This document shows positions 34,368 through 43,200 of a stretch of 64,000 bases of DNA, one piece after another. Source of the DNA: Bradyrhizobium sp. BR 10289 (GTDB lineage: Bacteria > Pseudomonadota > Alphaproteobacteria > Rhizobiales > Xanthobacteraceae). The stretch is from the NCBI RefSeq assembly GCF_019455385.1, contig NZ_JACOFR010000004.1:1-64000 (forward strand). Reading direction: 5' to 3'. Both the position numbers and the translations under genes were made by a program. The notes under the pieces are model-generated. The model had not been told where the DNA came from, did not search any database, and was given only the letters and a program-made list of their open reading frames with translations. The number at the start of each line of letters is the position of its first letter. Positions within the stretch are counted from its first letter, which is position 1.

Positions 34368-36002
34368 ATGCATGCGCCGCCGTATGAGGTGAACGACGCA
34401 ATGACGGCCGGGTCGAACGACGAAAGCCCGTGGTGGCAATCCGCGGTCATCTACGAAATCGCGCTGATCTCGTTTCAGGATTCCGACGGCGACGGCAAGG
34501 GAGACCTTGCCGGTCTGATATCGCGTATCGACTACCTGAAATGGCTGGGCGTCGATGCGGTCTGGCTCACCCCGATCTACAAGAGCCCGTTCCGCGATCT
34601 CGGCTACGACATTTCCGACTATCGCGCGATTGATCCAGCCTTCGGCAATCTCGGCACCTTCGATGAGCTCCTCACCGCCCTGCACGAGGCCGGCATCCGG
34701 CTCGTCCTCGATCTCGTGCCAAACCACACCGCGGACGATCATGAATGGTTTGTCGGAAGCCGTAGTTCACGCAACAGCGCGAAAGCCGACTGGTACATCT
34801 GGGCCGAAGCCGCCGAGAACGGCGGCCCGCCAAACAATTGGCTGAGCCGCTTTGGCGGCAGCGCATGGGAGTGGTGCGAAGCTCGGCGGCAGTACTACTA
34901 TCATTCATTCCTGGTCGAGCAGCCCGACCTCAACTGGCGTAATGCCGAGGTCCGCGCGGCCATGGCCGACGTCATGCGCTTCTGGCTGGATCGGGGGGTC
35001 GACGGCTTTCGCGTCGATGCCAGTGCAGTCCTGATCAAGGATGCGCATCTGCGTGACAATCCTCCGAATCCCGAAGCTGAGGACAAGCCACCGCCGCAAC
35101 GGCAGACGCCGGTGTTCACCGACGACCGGCCAGAGACCATGCAGTGCATCGAGTTCATCCGCGGCGTGATCGACGAATATCCCGGGCGATTGCTGTGCGG
35201 TGAAGTCCAGGGCAAGACCGATCGGATCGGGCATTTCTACGGCACGGAGCGGCCGCGTCTGCACCTCCCCCTCAACTTTGCATTGCTGGACACGCCCTGG
35301 AATGCACTGTCGCTGCAGGCGGCGATCGACGCCTATTTCAACGCCCTGCCCGGGCAAGCATGGCCGGTGTGGGTGATCGGCGGCCACGACAAACAGCGGA
35401 TCGCGAGCAAGATCGGGGAAGCCCAGATGCGCGTGCTCGCAATGCTCCTAATGACCCTGAAGGGAACGCCATTCCTCTACATGGGCGACGAGATCGGCCG
35501 CAAGCGCGTCTCCATACCGTCCGACCGCGTTCGCGATCCCTTCGAAAAGCTCGTGCCAGGCTTCGACCTGTGCCGCGATCCCGAGCGCGCGCCGCTGCGA
35601 TGGGACGACAGCGTCAATGGCGGATTCACCAGCGGTCAGCCCTGGCTGCCGCTCGATCCGGAAGGTTCGGCCAATGTCACCGATCAGCAAAACGATGAGC
35701 GGTCGACGTTGGCATTGTTTCGCGCATTGATGGCCGTGCGGCACGAACATGCGTGCCTTCGTCGAGGTCGCTACGAACCACTGCGATCGCGGAGCGACGT
35801 GCTTGCCTTCAGGCGCGTCGCGGATAGACAGGAGATGCTGATCGCTCTCAACATCGCGGCCGAGCCGCGCAAGTGGCACTGGCAAGGGAGCGGCCACTTG
35901 CTGATGTCGACCCATCTTGACCAAGCACCGAGATCGCTGCCCGAAGCCTCGATCCTGCTTCGTGGCAATGAAGGCATGATCATCACCCTGGAGCCGCGAT
36001 AA
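34368..36002 (+). CDS. GH13 alpha-amylase family enzyme (alpha-glucosidase-like)
   Basis: A 544-residue cytoplasmic GH13 enzyme; no signal peptide. Conserved regions: VLDLVPNHT (region I), GFRVDA with nucleophile Asp217 (II), LLCGEV with acid/base Glu279 (III), and GGHDKQR with Asp341 (IV, GGHD in place of the usual NHD). It begins the fold with VIYEIALISFQDSDGDGKGD, including the calcium-type DxDGDG loop found in oligo-1,6-glucosidases and trehalulose/sucrose enzymes. The exact substrate is open. The ATG at 34368 is supported by GAGGG upstream and by the fixed spacing to the 45-base element. The next ATG in frame is 11 codons on. Confidence 0.88.
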   Translation: MHAPPYEVNDAMTAGSNDESPWWQSAVIYEIALISFQDSDGDGKGDLAGLISRIDYLKWLGVDAVWLTPIYKSPFRDLGYDISDYRAIDPAFGNLGTFDELLTALHEAGIRLVLDLVPNHTADDHEWFVGSRSSRNSAKADWYIWAEAAENGGPPNNWLSRFGGSAWEWCEARRQYYYHSFLVEQPDLNWRNAEVRAAMADVMRFWLDRGVDGFRVDASAVLIKDAHLRDNPPNPEAEDKPPPQRQTPVFTDDRPETMQCIEFIRGVIDEYPGRLLCGEVQGKTDRIGHFYGTERPRLHLPLNFALLDTPWNALSLQAAIDAYFNALPGQAWPVWVIGGHDKQRIASKIGEAQMRVLAMLLMTLKGTPFLYMGDEIGRKRVSIPSDRVRDPFEKLVPGFDLCRDPERAPLRWDDSVNGGFTSGQPWLPLDPEGSANVTDQQNDERSTLALFRALMAVRHEHACLRRGRYEPLRSRSDVLAFRRVADRQEMLIALNIAAEPRKWHWQGSGHLLMSTHLDQAPRSLPEASILLRGNEGMIITLEPR

Positions 36003-36145
36003 GGGCCCAGGAACCATTCACTCCACGGAGAGTCTCATCCTGGCTTCCGACGTGCCCCCATCACCGGAAGCATTCTTGGACGAAACCGCGCCCCCGGCGT
36101 TTCCCCCTTCGGGCGCCGGGGCAGCGGCGACTTCGGAGATCAGCA

Positions 36146-36313
36146 ATGGGCAGAGCGAAAGATATCAAGCAACTGATCATCGGAAAGGCCAAGCAGGCCG
36201 CCGGCGAAATCATCGGCGACCAGGCGCTGCACGATGACGGCAAGGCCGACGCGGCGCGCAGTCGCGATGAGCAGGACAGGCCCAAAAGAACTCAATCCGC
36301 TCAAAAGGCTTAA
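36146..36313 (+). CDS. CsbD-family stress protein
   Basis: A 55-residue hydrophilic protein, MGRAKDIKQLIIGKAKQAAG followed by EIIGDQALHDDGKADAARS. This is the CsbD pattern (a short helix-turn with G-x-AKQAAGE-IGD and a charged tail). CsbD-like proteins are general-stress induced; their function is unknown. GGAG lies eight bases before the ATG. An inverted repeat (36092-36099 with 36114-36121) lies between it and the GH13 gene. Confidence 0.82.
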   Translation: MGRAKDIKQLIIGKAKQAAGEIIGDQALHDDGKADAARSRDEQDRPKRTQSAQKA

Positions 36314-36357
36314 AAAGCTAACTTAGCTCCCTCGCCACGCGGCTCGGTTCGATCTCG

Positions 36358-36382
36358 GGAACATTGAACCCGGACAGACGTC
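36358..36382 (+). promoter_or_regulatory. EcfG-like promoter (GGAAC-N16-CGTC)
   Basis: GGAAC (36358-36362) and CGTC (36379-36382) are 16 bases apart. One -10 base differs from CGTT. The Crp/Fnr gene starts 110 bases downstream. Confidence 0.38.
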
Positions 36383-36492
36383 GACTTGCATCCAATGATC
36401 CATCCTCACAATTCGCACGGATGTATCAGAGGTTAATGCCTGCCTCTTACGACTTGCCCCAAAGTGCCCTCGGGCGGGCGATCGGATGACCA

Positions 36493-37275
36493 ATGCAGAC
36501 CGGATTTACTTTCTCCAAGCTCGCCGATCATCTGGCGAGCCTTGGTGATGTCACTGTCGATGACCTCGATATCCTGGCAGAGATGCCGAGCACGATTGCG
36601 CACTTCAGTTCGCATCAGGCTATCCTGCGGCACGGCGACGAGGGCCATCAATGCTGCCTGCTGCTCCAGGGTTACCTGTCCTGGCAGGATGCCGAGGGAA
36701 CAGACGGGCAGATCACCTCGATCTCGGTGCCTGGCGACATCGCCGATCTCCAGACGTTGTACCGGCCCCGCATCCACGGCAATCTCGTTGCGCTCGGCCC
36801 CGCTGTGGTCGCGCTGGTGCCGCATCGCTTCTTTCGCGAATTGTCGGTGCGCTCGCCCGCGATATCGCGTACCCTGCTGCTGATGCTGCTTGGCGACCAC
36901 GCCATGCAGCGCAACTGGACGATAAACCTCGGCAGCCGAGACGCCCTGACGCGCGTGGCACACCTGCTCTGCGAGATCACGACGCGCCTGCAAAATGTCG
37001 GGCTTTCCAAGGATTTCAGATTATCTTTGCCGTTCACCCAATCCGACCTGGCTGCGACCTGCAGCATCTCCCCGGTCCACGCCAACCGCACCATACAGGA
37101 GCTCCGCCGCTGCAACCTGGTGCAATGGCATGGCAAGACGTTGACGATCTCCGACTGGCCGGGATTGGTCCGGCTGGCGCGCTTCGATCCCGCCTATCTT
37201 GGCTTCCGCTCGCGCGACCAAGGTGCCAGATCAATGCAATTGCAACCGGCTAAAGGCGCCGTTGCGCCGGCCTGA
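36493..37275 (+). CDS. Crp/Fnr family transcriptional regulator
   Basis: A 260-residue regulator with an N-terminal effector barrel (AILRHGDEGHQCCLLLQGYL, then SVPGDIADLQTL) and a C-terminal winged helix in which FTQSDLAATCSISPVHANRT and the following IQELRR form the helix-turn-helix. No FNR-type Cys cluster is present. It shares the layout of the regulator at 18000-18728, including the short GDI(A/P)DLQ(T/S)L motif. It could control the neighbouring stress genes, but no target is shown. Confidence 0.88.
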   Translation: MQTGFTFSKLADHLASLGDVTVDDLDILAEMPSTIAHFSSHQAILRHGDEGHQCCLLLQGYLSWQDAEGTDGQITSISVPGDIADLQTLYRPRIHGNLVALGPAVVALVPHRFFRELSVRSPAISRTLLLMLLGDHAMQRNWTINLGSRDALTRVAHLLCEITTRLQNVGLSKDFRLSLPFTQSDLAATCSISPVHANRTIQELRRCNLVQWHGKTLTISDWPGLVRLARFDPAYLGFRSRDQGARSMQLQPAKGAVAPA

Positions 37276-37281
37276 CGACGT

Positions 37282-38196
37282 TCATGCGAACCATTGCAGG
37301 GCTCTGGCGCGCAGGTCCAGGGCCTCGCGCAGCTCCGGGATGACAGCGCTCCAATCGCCGGCCGTCTTTTGACGAAACAGCCGCAGGCTCGGATACCACA
37401 ACGAGCGGCCCCCGGATGAGGGCCACCGCCAGTCGCAATCCGCGTGCAACAGCACCCAGGCCTCGCATCCGAGTGCCCCTGCGAGATGCGCGACCATGGT
37501 ATCGACGCAAATGACGAGGTCGAGCCGACGGAGCAGATGGCCGAGCGTCGCAATGTCGGGCGTGCTGATGTCCCGCGCGCCGATCTGTGTGAGCTCTTCG
37601 AGAGCGGCGTCTTCCTGGAGCGAGTAGAGCTCGACGCCGGGAGCGGCAAGATGGCTCAATAAGTCAGTCGAAATCTCGCGCCGCTTGTCCCATTGACCGA
37701 CCTTCCAGACCAGGCCGACGGCCAGGCTTTCGCAGTCGACCGAGGCAGAAGCGCTTCGCGGCGGCAGCGTCAAATAAGGCGTACGCATCTCGATCTGCTC
37801 TCGCCCGACTCTCAGCGCCTGCGGCACCTCCATGATCTCGATATCCACCTCAAAATCCGCTCCGGGCGTCCCCTCGTGGAGCGCAAGCGCGCGATCGACG
37901 CCTGCCGTGCACTCCACCATCGGCAACAGTCCGGCCTGGCACCAGACGGTGACGCTGCGCGCGACGTCACGGAGAGGCCGCATGAAACGCAGGCACTGGA
38001 GCGTGTCGCCGAGCCCGTGATAGCACCGGACGAGCACATGCTTGTCCGCCAGAGGCTCCCCACGCCAGATCCGCTGGAGATGCCGCGGACCGGTGTGCTT
38101 GGGCGGATGCGACGCCGCCGCGAAATCGCGGGCGTTGATGGCCCAGGCGCGCGCGAAATCGCCGGCACGCATCGCCTCCACCCAGTCGTTCGCCAC
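37282..38196 (-). CDS. GT9-like glycosyltransferase family protein
   Basis: A protein of about 304 residues with the GT-B/GT9-like region often fused to TPR repeats in other proteins: VLVRCYHGLGDTLQCLRFMR near residue 53 and VICVDTMVAHLAGALGCEAW near residue 227. Here no TPR domain precedes it, apart from a short helix pair at the start. It probably transfers a sugar. The start is uncertain: the GTG at 38196 or the ATG at 38172 (with GGAGG close by). It lies on the opposite strand to the large glycan operons, separated by one small gene, and may belong with them. Confidence 0.72.
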   Translation of the reverse strand: MANDWVEAMRAGDFARAWAINARDFAAASHPPKHTGPRHLQRIWRGEPLADKHVLVRCYHGLGDTLQCLRFMRPLRDVARSVTVWCQAGLLPMVECTAGVDRALALHEGTPGADFEVDIEIMEVPQALRVGREQIEMRTPYLTLPPRSASASVDCESLAVGLVWKVGQWDKRREISTDLLSHLAAPGVELYSLQEDAALEELTQIGARDISTPDIATLGHLLRRLDLVICVDTMVAHLAGALGCEAWVLLHADCDWRWPSSGGRSLWYPSLRLFRQKTAGDWSAVIPELREALDLRARALQWFA

Positions 38197-38210
38197 CGCC
38201 GGCGACCCGG

Positions 38211-38498
38211 CTAGCGGCGGACGAACTTGTGGAAGCGGCTGACCTTCCCGTCCTTCGTCCGATCCTGATGCAGAAAGGCAAGACCGGCCTCGTCGAACTT
38301 GTCGAAGAACTCGTCCCAACCGATGCGCTCAAGCCCCTCGTCCGGCGGATCGAAATCGATCCTCAGGATGCCGGCATGCCCGTCCTCTTCGGTTGCCGCG
38401 ACCGTCGCCGGCTGCCCGTCGCGCGTCTCTACCCATTTGCGGATCGCGGCGTGATCGGTGGTCTGCTCGGCTTCGCTGTTCTGGGCTTTGGACGTCAT
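38211..38498 (-). CDS. Small conserved hypothetical protein, acidic
   Basis: A 95-residue soluble protein with a helical start (DHAAIRKWVETRDGQPATVA), LRIDFDPPDE, and WDEFFDKFDEAGLAFLHQD before a basic end. I recall similar short proteins labelled as glucan branching enzyme in databases, but nothing here resembles that enzyme. The ATG at 38498 has GAGG upstream. It precedes the GT9-like gene by about 14 bases and is probably co-transcribed. Confidence 0.7.
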   Translation of the reverse strand: MTSKAQNSEAEQTTDHAAIRKWVETRDGQPATVAATEEDGHAGILRIDFDPPDEGLERIGWDEFFDKFDEAGLAFLHQDRTKDGKVSRFHKFVRR

Positions 38499-38831
38499 GT
38501 GGCACCTCGCTCGTTGGCAGGCCCGGCAATGTGACGACATCGCATCGGACTATCTGCCGTGAAACGCGGGTCGGCAAGATTTGTTCTTTGCGCGCAAGAC
38601 GCGGCCGACGCGAGGCGACCAGGATCATCTTCTTCATCTTCATCCTGGATGATCTTCGTTCCGTTCGTGCAGCGGCAGATTCTATCCCAGGTTAAGCCTA
38701 CTGCATTTTCTGCCGGGAATCGGATCAACGCCGCCGGCACGGCGCCTCCAGTACAGGAACGAACATACCTTCCGGCACGTTCGCCGAGCTACTTACGTGA
38801 CGCCCTGCGTCTTCCCCGGAGGTTTTCGTCC
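38499..38831. other. Divergent promoter region of the glycan cluster
   Basis: A 333-base stretch without a convincing gene, between the minus-strand small gene and the inositol-phosphate synthase gene. It contains a CT-rich run (about 38626-38645) and, near its right end, the EcfG-type promoter at 38756-38781. Frames that cross it have no ribosome sites or recognisable features. Confidence 0.6.
38756..38781 (+). promoter_or_regulatory. EcfG-type promoter (GGAAC-N17-CGTT) for the first glycan operon
   Basis: GGAAC (38756-38760) and CGTT (38778-38781) are 17 bases apart, an accepted spacing. The start codon lies 50 bases downstream. The -35 context GGAACGAACATACCTT recurs before the second operon at 45418. 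Confidence 0.6.
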
Positions 38832-39932
38832 ATGCATTCCCGTCTTCAGGACAGGCGCCGCGTGCGCGTCGGCATCGTCGGCGTCGGCAATTGCGCAAGC
38901 TCCTTCGTCCAGGGTCTCACCTATTACCGGAACGCCAAATCGAACGAGCCCGTGCCCGGCCTGATGAACGTCGATCTCGGCGGGTATCACATCAGCGACA
39001 TCCAGATCGCATCGGCTTTCGACGTCAATGCAAGCAAGGTCGGGCGCGATGTCGCCGACGCCATCTTTGCCACGCCAAACAACACGCATCGCTTCGCAGA
39101 CGTGGATCAGACCGGCGTCATCGTGCAGCGCGGCCCGGTCATGGACGGCATCGGGCACTATCTCGAGGATGACGTCCCCGTCGCCGACGTCCCCGAGGCG
39201 GACGTTTCGCAAGTGCTGGCGACGTCACGAACGGACGTGCTGGTCTCCTACCTGCCCGTCGGCTCGCAGCGCGCAAGCGAATGGTATGCGGCGCGTGCGA
39301 TCGAAGCCGGCTGCGGCTATGTCAATTGCATTCCCGTCTTCATCGCCTCCAACCCGGACTGGCGGCGGCGGTTCGAGGACGCGGGCCTTCCGATCGTCGG
39401 CGACGACATCAAGAGCCAGGTCGGCGCCACCATCCTGCACCGCGTGCTCGCCAATCTGTTTCGCGACCGCGGCGTGCGGCTGGACCGCACCTATCAGCTC
39501 AATGTCGGCGGCAACACCGACTTCAAGAATATGCTCGAACGCGAGCGATTGACCTCCAAGAAAATCTCCAAGACGCAGGCCGTCACCAGCCAGTTCGACG
39601 TCCCGATGGACCCCGACAACATTCACGTCGGCCCAAGCGACCATGTCCCATGGCTGACCGACCGCAAGCTCGCCTTCATCCGGCTCGAAGGCACGACGTT
39701 CGGCGGCGTGCCGTTGAGCGCCGAGGTCAAGCTCGAGGTCTGGGACTCCCCGAACTCGGCGGGCGTAGTGATCGATGCCGTTCGCTGCGCAAAACTTGCG
39801 ATGGATCGCGGTCAGGGCGGCGCCCTGACCGGTCCCTCCAGCTATTTCATGAAATCGCCGCCGCAGCAGTTCACCGACGAGGAGGCCGGACGGCGGACGC
39901 GTGCCTTCATCGACGACAAGGTATGCAGCTGA
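38832..39932 (+). CDS. Inositol-3-phosphate synthase (MIPS)
   Basis: A 366-residue enzyme of the myo-inositol-phosphate synthase family, which converts glucose 6-phosphate to inositol 3-phosphate with bound NAD. The Rossmann motif is [12 protein letters not shown] (about residue 13). The central [20 protein letters not shown] and the following [12 protein letters not shown] are the hallmark catalytic-domain stretches, and [19 protein letters not shown] follows. The length fits the prokaryotic form. The ATG at 38832 has GGAGG nine bases upstream. It opens the first glycan operon; its TGA overlaps the next ATG by one base. Its presence suggests inositol or inositol phosphate enters the product. 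Confidence 0.92.
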   Translation: MHSRLQDRRRVRVGIVGVGNCASSFVQGLTYYRNAKSNEPVPGLMNVDLGGYHISDIQIASAFDVNASKVGRDVADAIFATPNNTHRFADVDQTGVIVQRGPVMDGIGHYLEDDVPVADVPEADVSQVLATSRTDVLVSYLPVGSQRASEWYAARAIEAGCGYVNCIPVFIASNPDWRRRFEDAGLPIVGDDIKSQVGATILHRVLANLFRDRGVRLDRTYQLNVGGNTDFKNMLERERLTSKKISKTQAVTSQFDVPMDPDNIHVGPSDHVPWLTDRKLAFIRLEGTTFGGVPLSAEVKLEVWDSPNSAGVVIDAVRCAKLAMDRGQGGALTGPSSYFMKSPPQQFTDEEAGRRTRAFIDDKVCS

Positions 39933-40528
39933 TGGCGCGGATCATTCATCTCGTGCGTCACGGCCATCATGCCCTGCTCGGCCGCACGCTGTGCGGCCGG
40001 ATGGGCGGCGTCACGCTCGACGACATCGGCTGCGGGGAGATCATCCGTTGTGCAGCCGCCGTCGGCCCCCGGCCATCGCTGATCCAGTCGAGCCCGCAGA
40101 GGCGCTGCATGCAATCCGCCAGCATTCTGGCTGCGCGCTTCGGATTGCCTGTCGAGATCGTTCCTGCTCTGGACGAACTCGACTATGGTGAATGGACCGG
40201 CAGGTCTTTCGAGGAGCTCAGCGAGGATCCGCAATGGTCGCGTTGGAACAGTCATCGCGGCAGCACGCGCCCACCCGGAGGCGAGAGCATGCGGTCGCTT
40301 CAGACGCGGGTCGTCCGACATCTGGAGCAGCTGCGATCTGACCATCTTGCAGAGTCGGTCATCGCAATCAGCCACGCCGAACCCATTCGTGCGGCGCTGC
40401 TGCATTACGCGCGCATGAAGCTTGACGACTTTCTTTCGATTACGATCGATCCCTCAAGCGTCAGCACCCTCAGTGCGGATCAACGCGGCTTCAGGATCAC
40501 CGGGATCAACCAGCGGGTGCCGGCGTGA
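39932..40528 (+). CDS. Histidine phosphatase (phosphoglycerate mutase-like) family protein
   Basis: A 198-residue protein with the RHG motif LVRHGHH (phosphorylated His at about residue 8), a second conserved Arg in SSPQRRCMQSA, ELDYGEWTG, and the late catalytic His in AISHAEP. Members mostly act as phosphatases. In this operon, directly after inositol-phosphate synthase, a role in removing phosphate from an inositol or sugar phosphate is a reasonable inference. The ATG at 39932 overlaps the upstream stop (TGATG); an ATG three codons earlier also exists. Confidence 0.86.
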   Translation: MARIIHLVRHGHHALLGRTLCGRMGGVTLDDIGCGEIIRCAAAVGPRPSLIQSSPQRRCMQSASILAARFGLPVEIVPALDELDYGEWTGRSFEELSEDPQWSRWNSHRGSTRPPGGESMRSLQTRVVRHLEQLRSDHLAESVIAISHAEPIRAALLHYARMKLDDFLSITIDPSSVSTLSADQRGFRITGINQRVPA

Positions 40529-41628
40529 AGATCGTCATTTTCGGACTGACCATCTCCTCATCCTGGGGCAATGGCCACGCGACGCTCTGGCGCGGCCTGT
40601 GCAAGCATCTGACGCGTCTCGGCCACACCGTAGTCTTCTACGAGCGCGACGTGCCCTATTATGCCGGCGCCCGGGACTTCCATGAATTGCCCGGTGGGCA
40701 GCTGAGGCTTTTTGCCAATTGGGAGGAGGCCCGCCCCCTCGCCCGCAATGACATCGCGGATGCGGATGTTGCGATCGTGACGTCCTACTGTCCCGACGCC
40801 ATTGCGGCAACCGACCTGATCATGTCCGAACGGCGCGCCGTTCCCATCTTCTACGATCTGGATACTCCGATCACGCTGGCGCGGCTCATGGCGGGAGACT
40901 CCGTTCCCTATATCGGCCCGCGAGGCCTGCGCGACTTCGCGCTCGTCCTCAGCTTCACCGGCGGACCTCGCGTCGTTCAGGAATTTCGCGATCGGCTCGG
41001 CGCCCGCGATATCCGCCCTCTTTATGGGCACGTCGACAGCGACATTCATCGCCCGGTGCCGCCCGAGCCGCATTATCGCGCGGAGCTGTCCTATCTCGGC
41101 ACCTATTCCGAAGATCGCCAGCGCGGGCTCGAAGCGCTGTTCGTCGAACCTGCGCGAGCGCGGCAAGACCTGCGTTTCCTGATCGGCGGAGCGCAATATC
41201 CCGACGACTTTCCGTGGTCGCCCAACATCTATTTTGTACGGCATCTGCCGCCGTCGGAACATGCGCCTTTCTTTGCGTCCTCTCGCCTGACCCTCAACGT
41301 GACGCGCAAGGCCATGGCGGAGATGGGCTGGTGCCCTTCCGGCCGCCTGTTCGAGGCGGCGGCCTGCGGCGTTCCGCTCCTGAGCGACGACTGGCCGGGC
41401 ATCGAGGAGTTCTTCACGCCCGGCAGCGAGATCCTGATCGCCCACGATGCGCAGGACACTTTGGGCGCGTTGGCGATGTCGAGCCCCGACCTGCAGTCCA
41501 TCGCGAGGCGCGCCTATGAGCGGACGATGGATCAGCACACATCCGACAAACGCGCGCGCGAGCTGGTGGCGCTGCTCGAGCAGGCGGTATCCAGCGGCGC
41601 GCGTCACCAGCAATCCGAGGAGGCCTGA
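40525..41628 (+). CDS. CgeB-like glycosyltransferase
   Basis: A 367-residue GT-B type protein of the CgeB/glycosyltransferase-1-like family. It begins [20 protein letters not shown], with [17 protein letters not shown] in the middle and the GT-B nucleotide-binding end [24 protein letters not shown]. It has no membrane segment, so it should act in the cytoplasm. It is a clear paralogue of the protein at 52334-53458 (same SSWGNGHAT and TYSEDRQ stretches). The start is GTG at 40525, overlapping the upstream stop by four bases. Confidence 0.85.
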   Translation: MKIVIFGLTISSSWGNGHATLWRGLCKHLTRLGHTVVFYERDVPYYAGARDFHELPGGQLRLFANWEEARPLARNDIADADVAIVTSYCPDAIAATDLIMSERRAVPIFYDLDTPITLARLMAGDSVPYIGPRGLRDFALVLSFTGGPRVVQEFRDRLGARDIRPLYGHVDSDIHRPVPPEPHYRAELSYLGTYSEDRQRGLEALFVEPARARQDLRFLIGGAQYPDDFPWSPNIYFVRHLPPSEHAPFFASSRLTLNVTRKAMAEMGWCPSGRLFEAAACGVPLLSDDWPGIEEFFTPGSEILIAHDAQDTLGALAMSSPDLQSIARRAYERTMDQHTSDKRARELVALLEQAVSSGARHQQSEEA

Positions 41629-41629
41629 C

Positions 41630-42439
41630 ATGTGGGGCATCGTTCCGGCTGCGGGCCGCGGCAGTCGTATCCAGCCACTGGCTTTTTCCAAGGAGCTGTT
41701 GCCCGTCGGCAGCCGGCGCGACGACGGCACCGAGCGTCCCTGCGCGGTCTCCGAGTATCTGCTGGAACGCTTGATCCTCGGCGGCGCGGACAAGATCTGC
41801 TTCGTGATCTCGCCGGGCAAATCGGACATTCTCGAATATTTCGGCGATCATTACGGCAGCGCCCAGCTCGCCTATGTCGTCCAGCCCGACGCCTCAGGCC
41901 TGTGCGACGCCGTCTTCAGGGCCGGCACCGTCGTGGGCCACGATGAAGACGTCATCGTCGGCCTCCCCGACACCGTCTGGTTTCCAAAGGCCGCTTTGCA
42001 GGCGTTGCCCGATGCGGACCTCTCATTCCTGCTCTTTCCCGTCGAGCGTCCGGAATTCTTCGACGCCGTCGTGCTCGAAGGCGACAACGTGCGGGAGATC
42101 CAGGTCAAGCAGCCGAATCCGACATCGCGGTGGATCTGGGGTGCATTCCGAATGTCGGCCACCGGCTTTCGCGAATTGCACGCGCTCTGGAACGAACGGG
42201 ACCGACGCGACGAGTATTTTGGGACGCTCGTCAACGCCTATCTCCAGGCCGGCGGCCTCGGCATCGGGATCAAGGCAGGCGAATCCTATGTCGATGTCGG
42301 GACCGTCGATGGCTATCGCACCGCGATGGCTCTGCTGGCCGAGAGCACCGGCACCGACAGCCGGTCGCGGCTGTGGTCCGGCGCCTCGGCCGACGAGGCT
42401 CGGCCGACCCATGCAATGAACAATGGAGCGACTGCATGA
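41630..42439 (+). CDS. Sugar nucleotidyltransferase
   Basis: A 269-residue enzyme of the glucose-1-phosphate nucleotidyltransferase (RmlA/GalU) fold. PAAGRGSRIQPLAFSKELLP carries the nucleotide-binding G-x-G-x-R and the Lys of the signature. VGLPDTVWFP holds the metal Asp and AGESYVDVGTVDGY the product-site end. It should activate a sugar 1-phosphate to an NDP-sugar for the glycosyltransferases around it. GAGGAGG lies before the ATG at 41630. The next gene overlaps by four bases. Confidence 0.88.
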   Translation: MWGIVPAAGRGSRIQPLAFSKELLPVGSRRDDGTERPCAVSEYLLERLILGGADKICFVISPGKSDILEYFGDHYGSAQLAYVVQPDASGLCDAVFRAGTVVGHDEDVIVGLPDTVWFPKAALQALPDADLSFLLFPVERPEFFDAVVLEGDNVREIQVKQPNPTSRWIWGAFRMSATGFRELHALWNERDRRDEYFGTLVNAYLQAGGLGIGIKAGESYVDVGTVDGYRTAMALLAESTGTDSRSRLWSGASADEARPTHAMNNGATA

Positions 42440-43200
42440 CTGGAGCGCTGCTCACGCGTGAGGAGATCCGCAGGCGCGTCGATGCGCTCGGCCCGTGGTT
42501 TCACAACCTCGACCTCAACGGCGTGCCGACCGCACCGACCCACTTTCTCGGCGACTATCCCAATGTGAAATGGCGGCGCTTCTCGGGAATCATCCCGGAC
42601 CGCCTCGAAGGCAAGACCGTGCTCGATATCGGCTGCAACGCCGGCTTCTATGCCATGGAGATGAAGCGGCGGGGCGCCGAGCGCGTGCTTGGGCTCGATA
42701 CCGACGAGGAATACCTGGCGCAGGCGCGCTTTGCCAGCGAGGTGAACGGTCTTAGGATCGAATTCCACAAGATGTCGGCCTATGATGTCGGACAGCTCCG
42801 CGAGAAGTTCGATCTCGTGATCTTCATGGGCGTGCTCTATCACCTGCGCCATCCTCTGCTGGCGTTGGATCTCATCCACGAGCACGTCGCCAGGGATCTC
42901 CTGCTGTTCCAGTCGATGCAGCGCGGCGCCAGCCATGTCGACGCGGTCGAGAAGAACTACGACTTCTGGACCACCGACCAGTTCGATTCTGCCGGCTATC
43001 CCAGGCTGCACTTCATCGAGCACAAATATGCCGACGATCCCACCAATTGGTGGGTGCCGAACCGGGCCTGCGTCGAGGCCATGCTGCGCAGCGCCGGCTT
43101 TGCCATCGCCGCGCATCCGGAAGAGGAAGTCTATCTCTGCAAGCGAACGGAGCGACCGCAGGTTGACGGTCCCGTCTATCCATCCCGGAGCACAAGCTGA
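42436..43200 (+). CDS. SAM-dependent methyltransferase
   Basis: A 254-residue class I methyltransferase. Motif I is VLDIGCNAGFYAMEM, the motif II region GLDTDEEY, then FDLVIFMGVLYHLRHP. The N-terminal extension (IRRRVDALGPWFHNLDLNGV) and the WTTDQFDSAGYP and NWWVPNRACVEAML stretches recall a family (TIGR04290, from memory) tied to this kind of gene cluster and to carbohydrate modification, like tRNA-modifying CmoB in fold. It probably methylates the glycan or a precursor. It overlaps both neighbours. Confidence 0.84.
   Translation: MTGALLTREEIRRRVDALGPWFHNLDLNGVPTAPTHFLGDYPNVKWRRFSGIIPDRLEGKTVLDIGCNAGFYAMEMKRRGAERVLGLDTDEEYLAQARFASEVNGLRIEFHKMSAYDVGQLREKFDLVIFMGVLYHLRHPLLALDLIHEHVARDLLLFQSMQRGASHVDAVEKNYDFWTTDQFDSAGYPRLHFIEHKYADDPTNWWVPNRACVEAMLRSAGFAIAAHPEEEVYLCKRTERPQVDGPVYPSRSTS

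Noticed and set aside
36008-36045. GGAAC at 36009 as an EcfG promoter for the CsbD gene
   Set aside because: No CGTT-like -10 lies at 15-17 bases.
38329-38643. Longer frames over the small acidic gene and the divergent promoter region
   Set aside because: They run through the start region of the real gene in a different frame and have no ribosome site.
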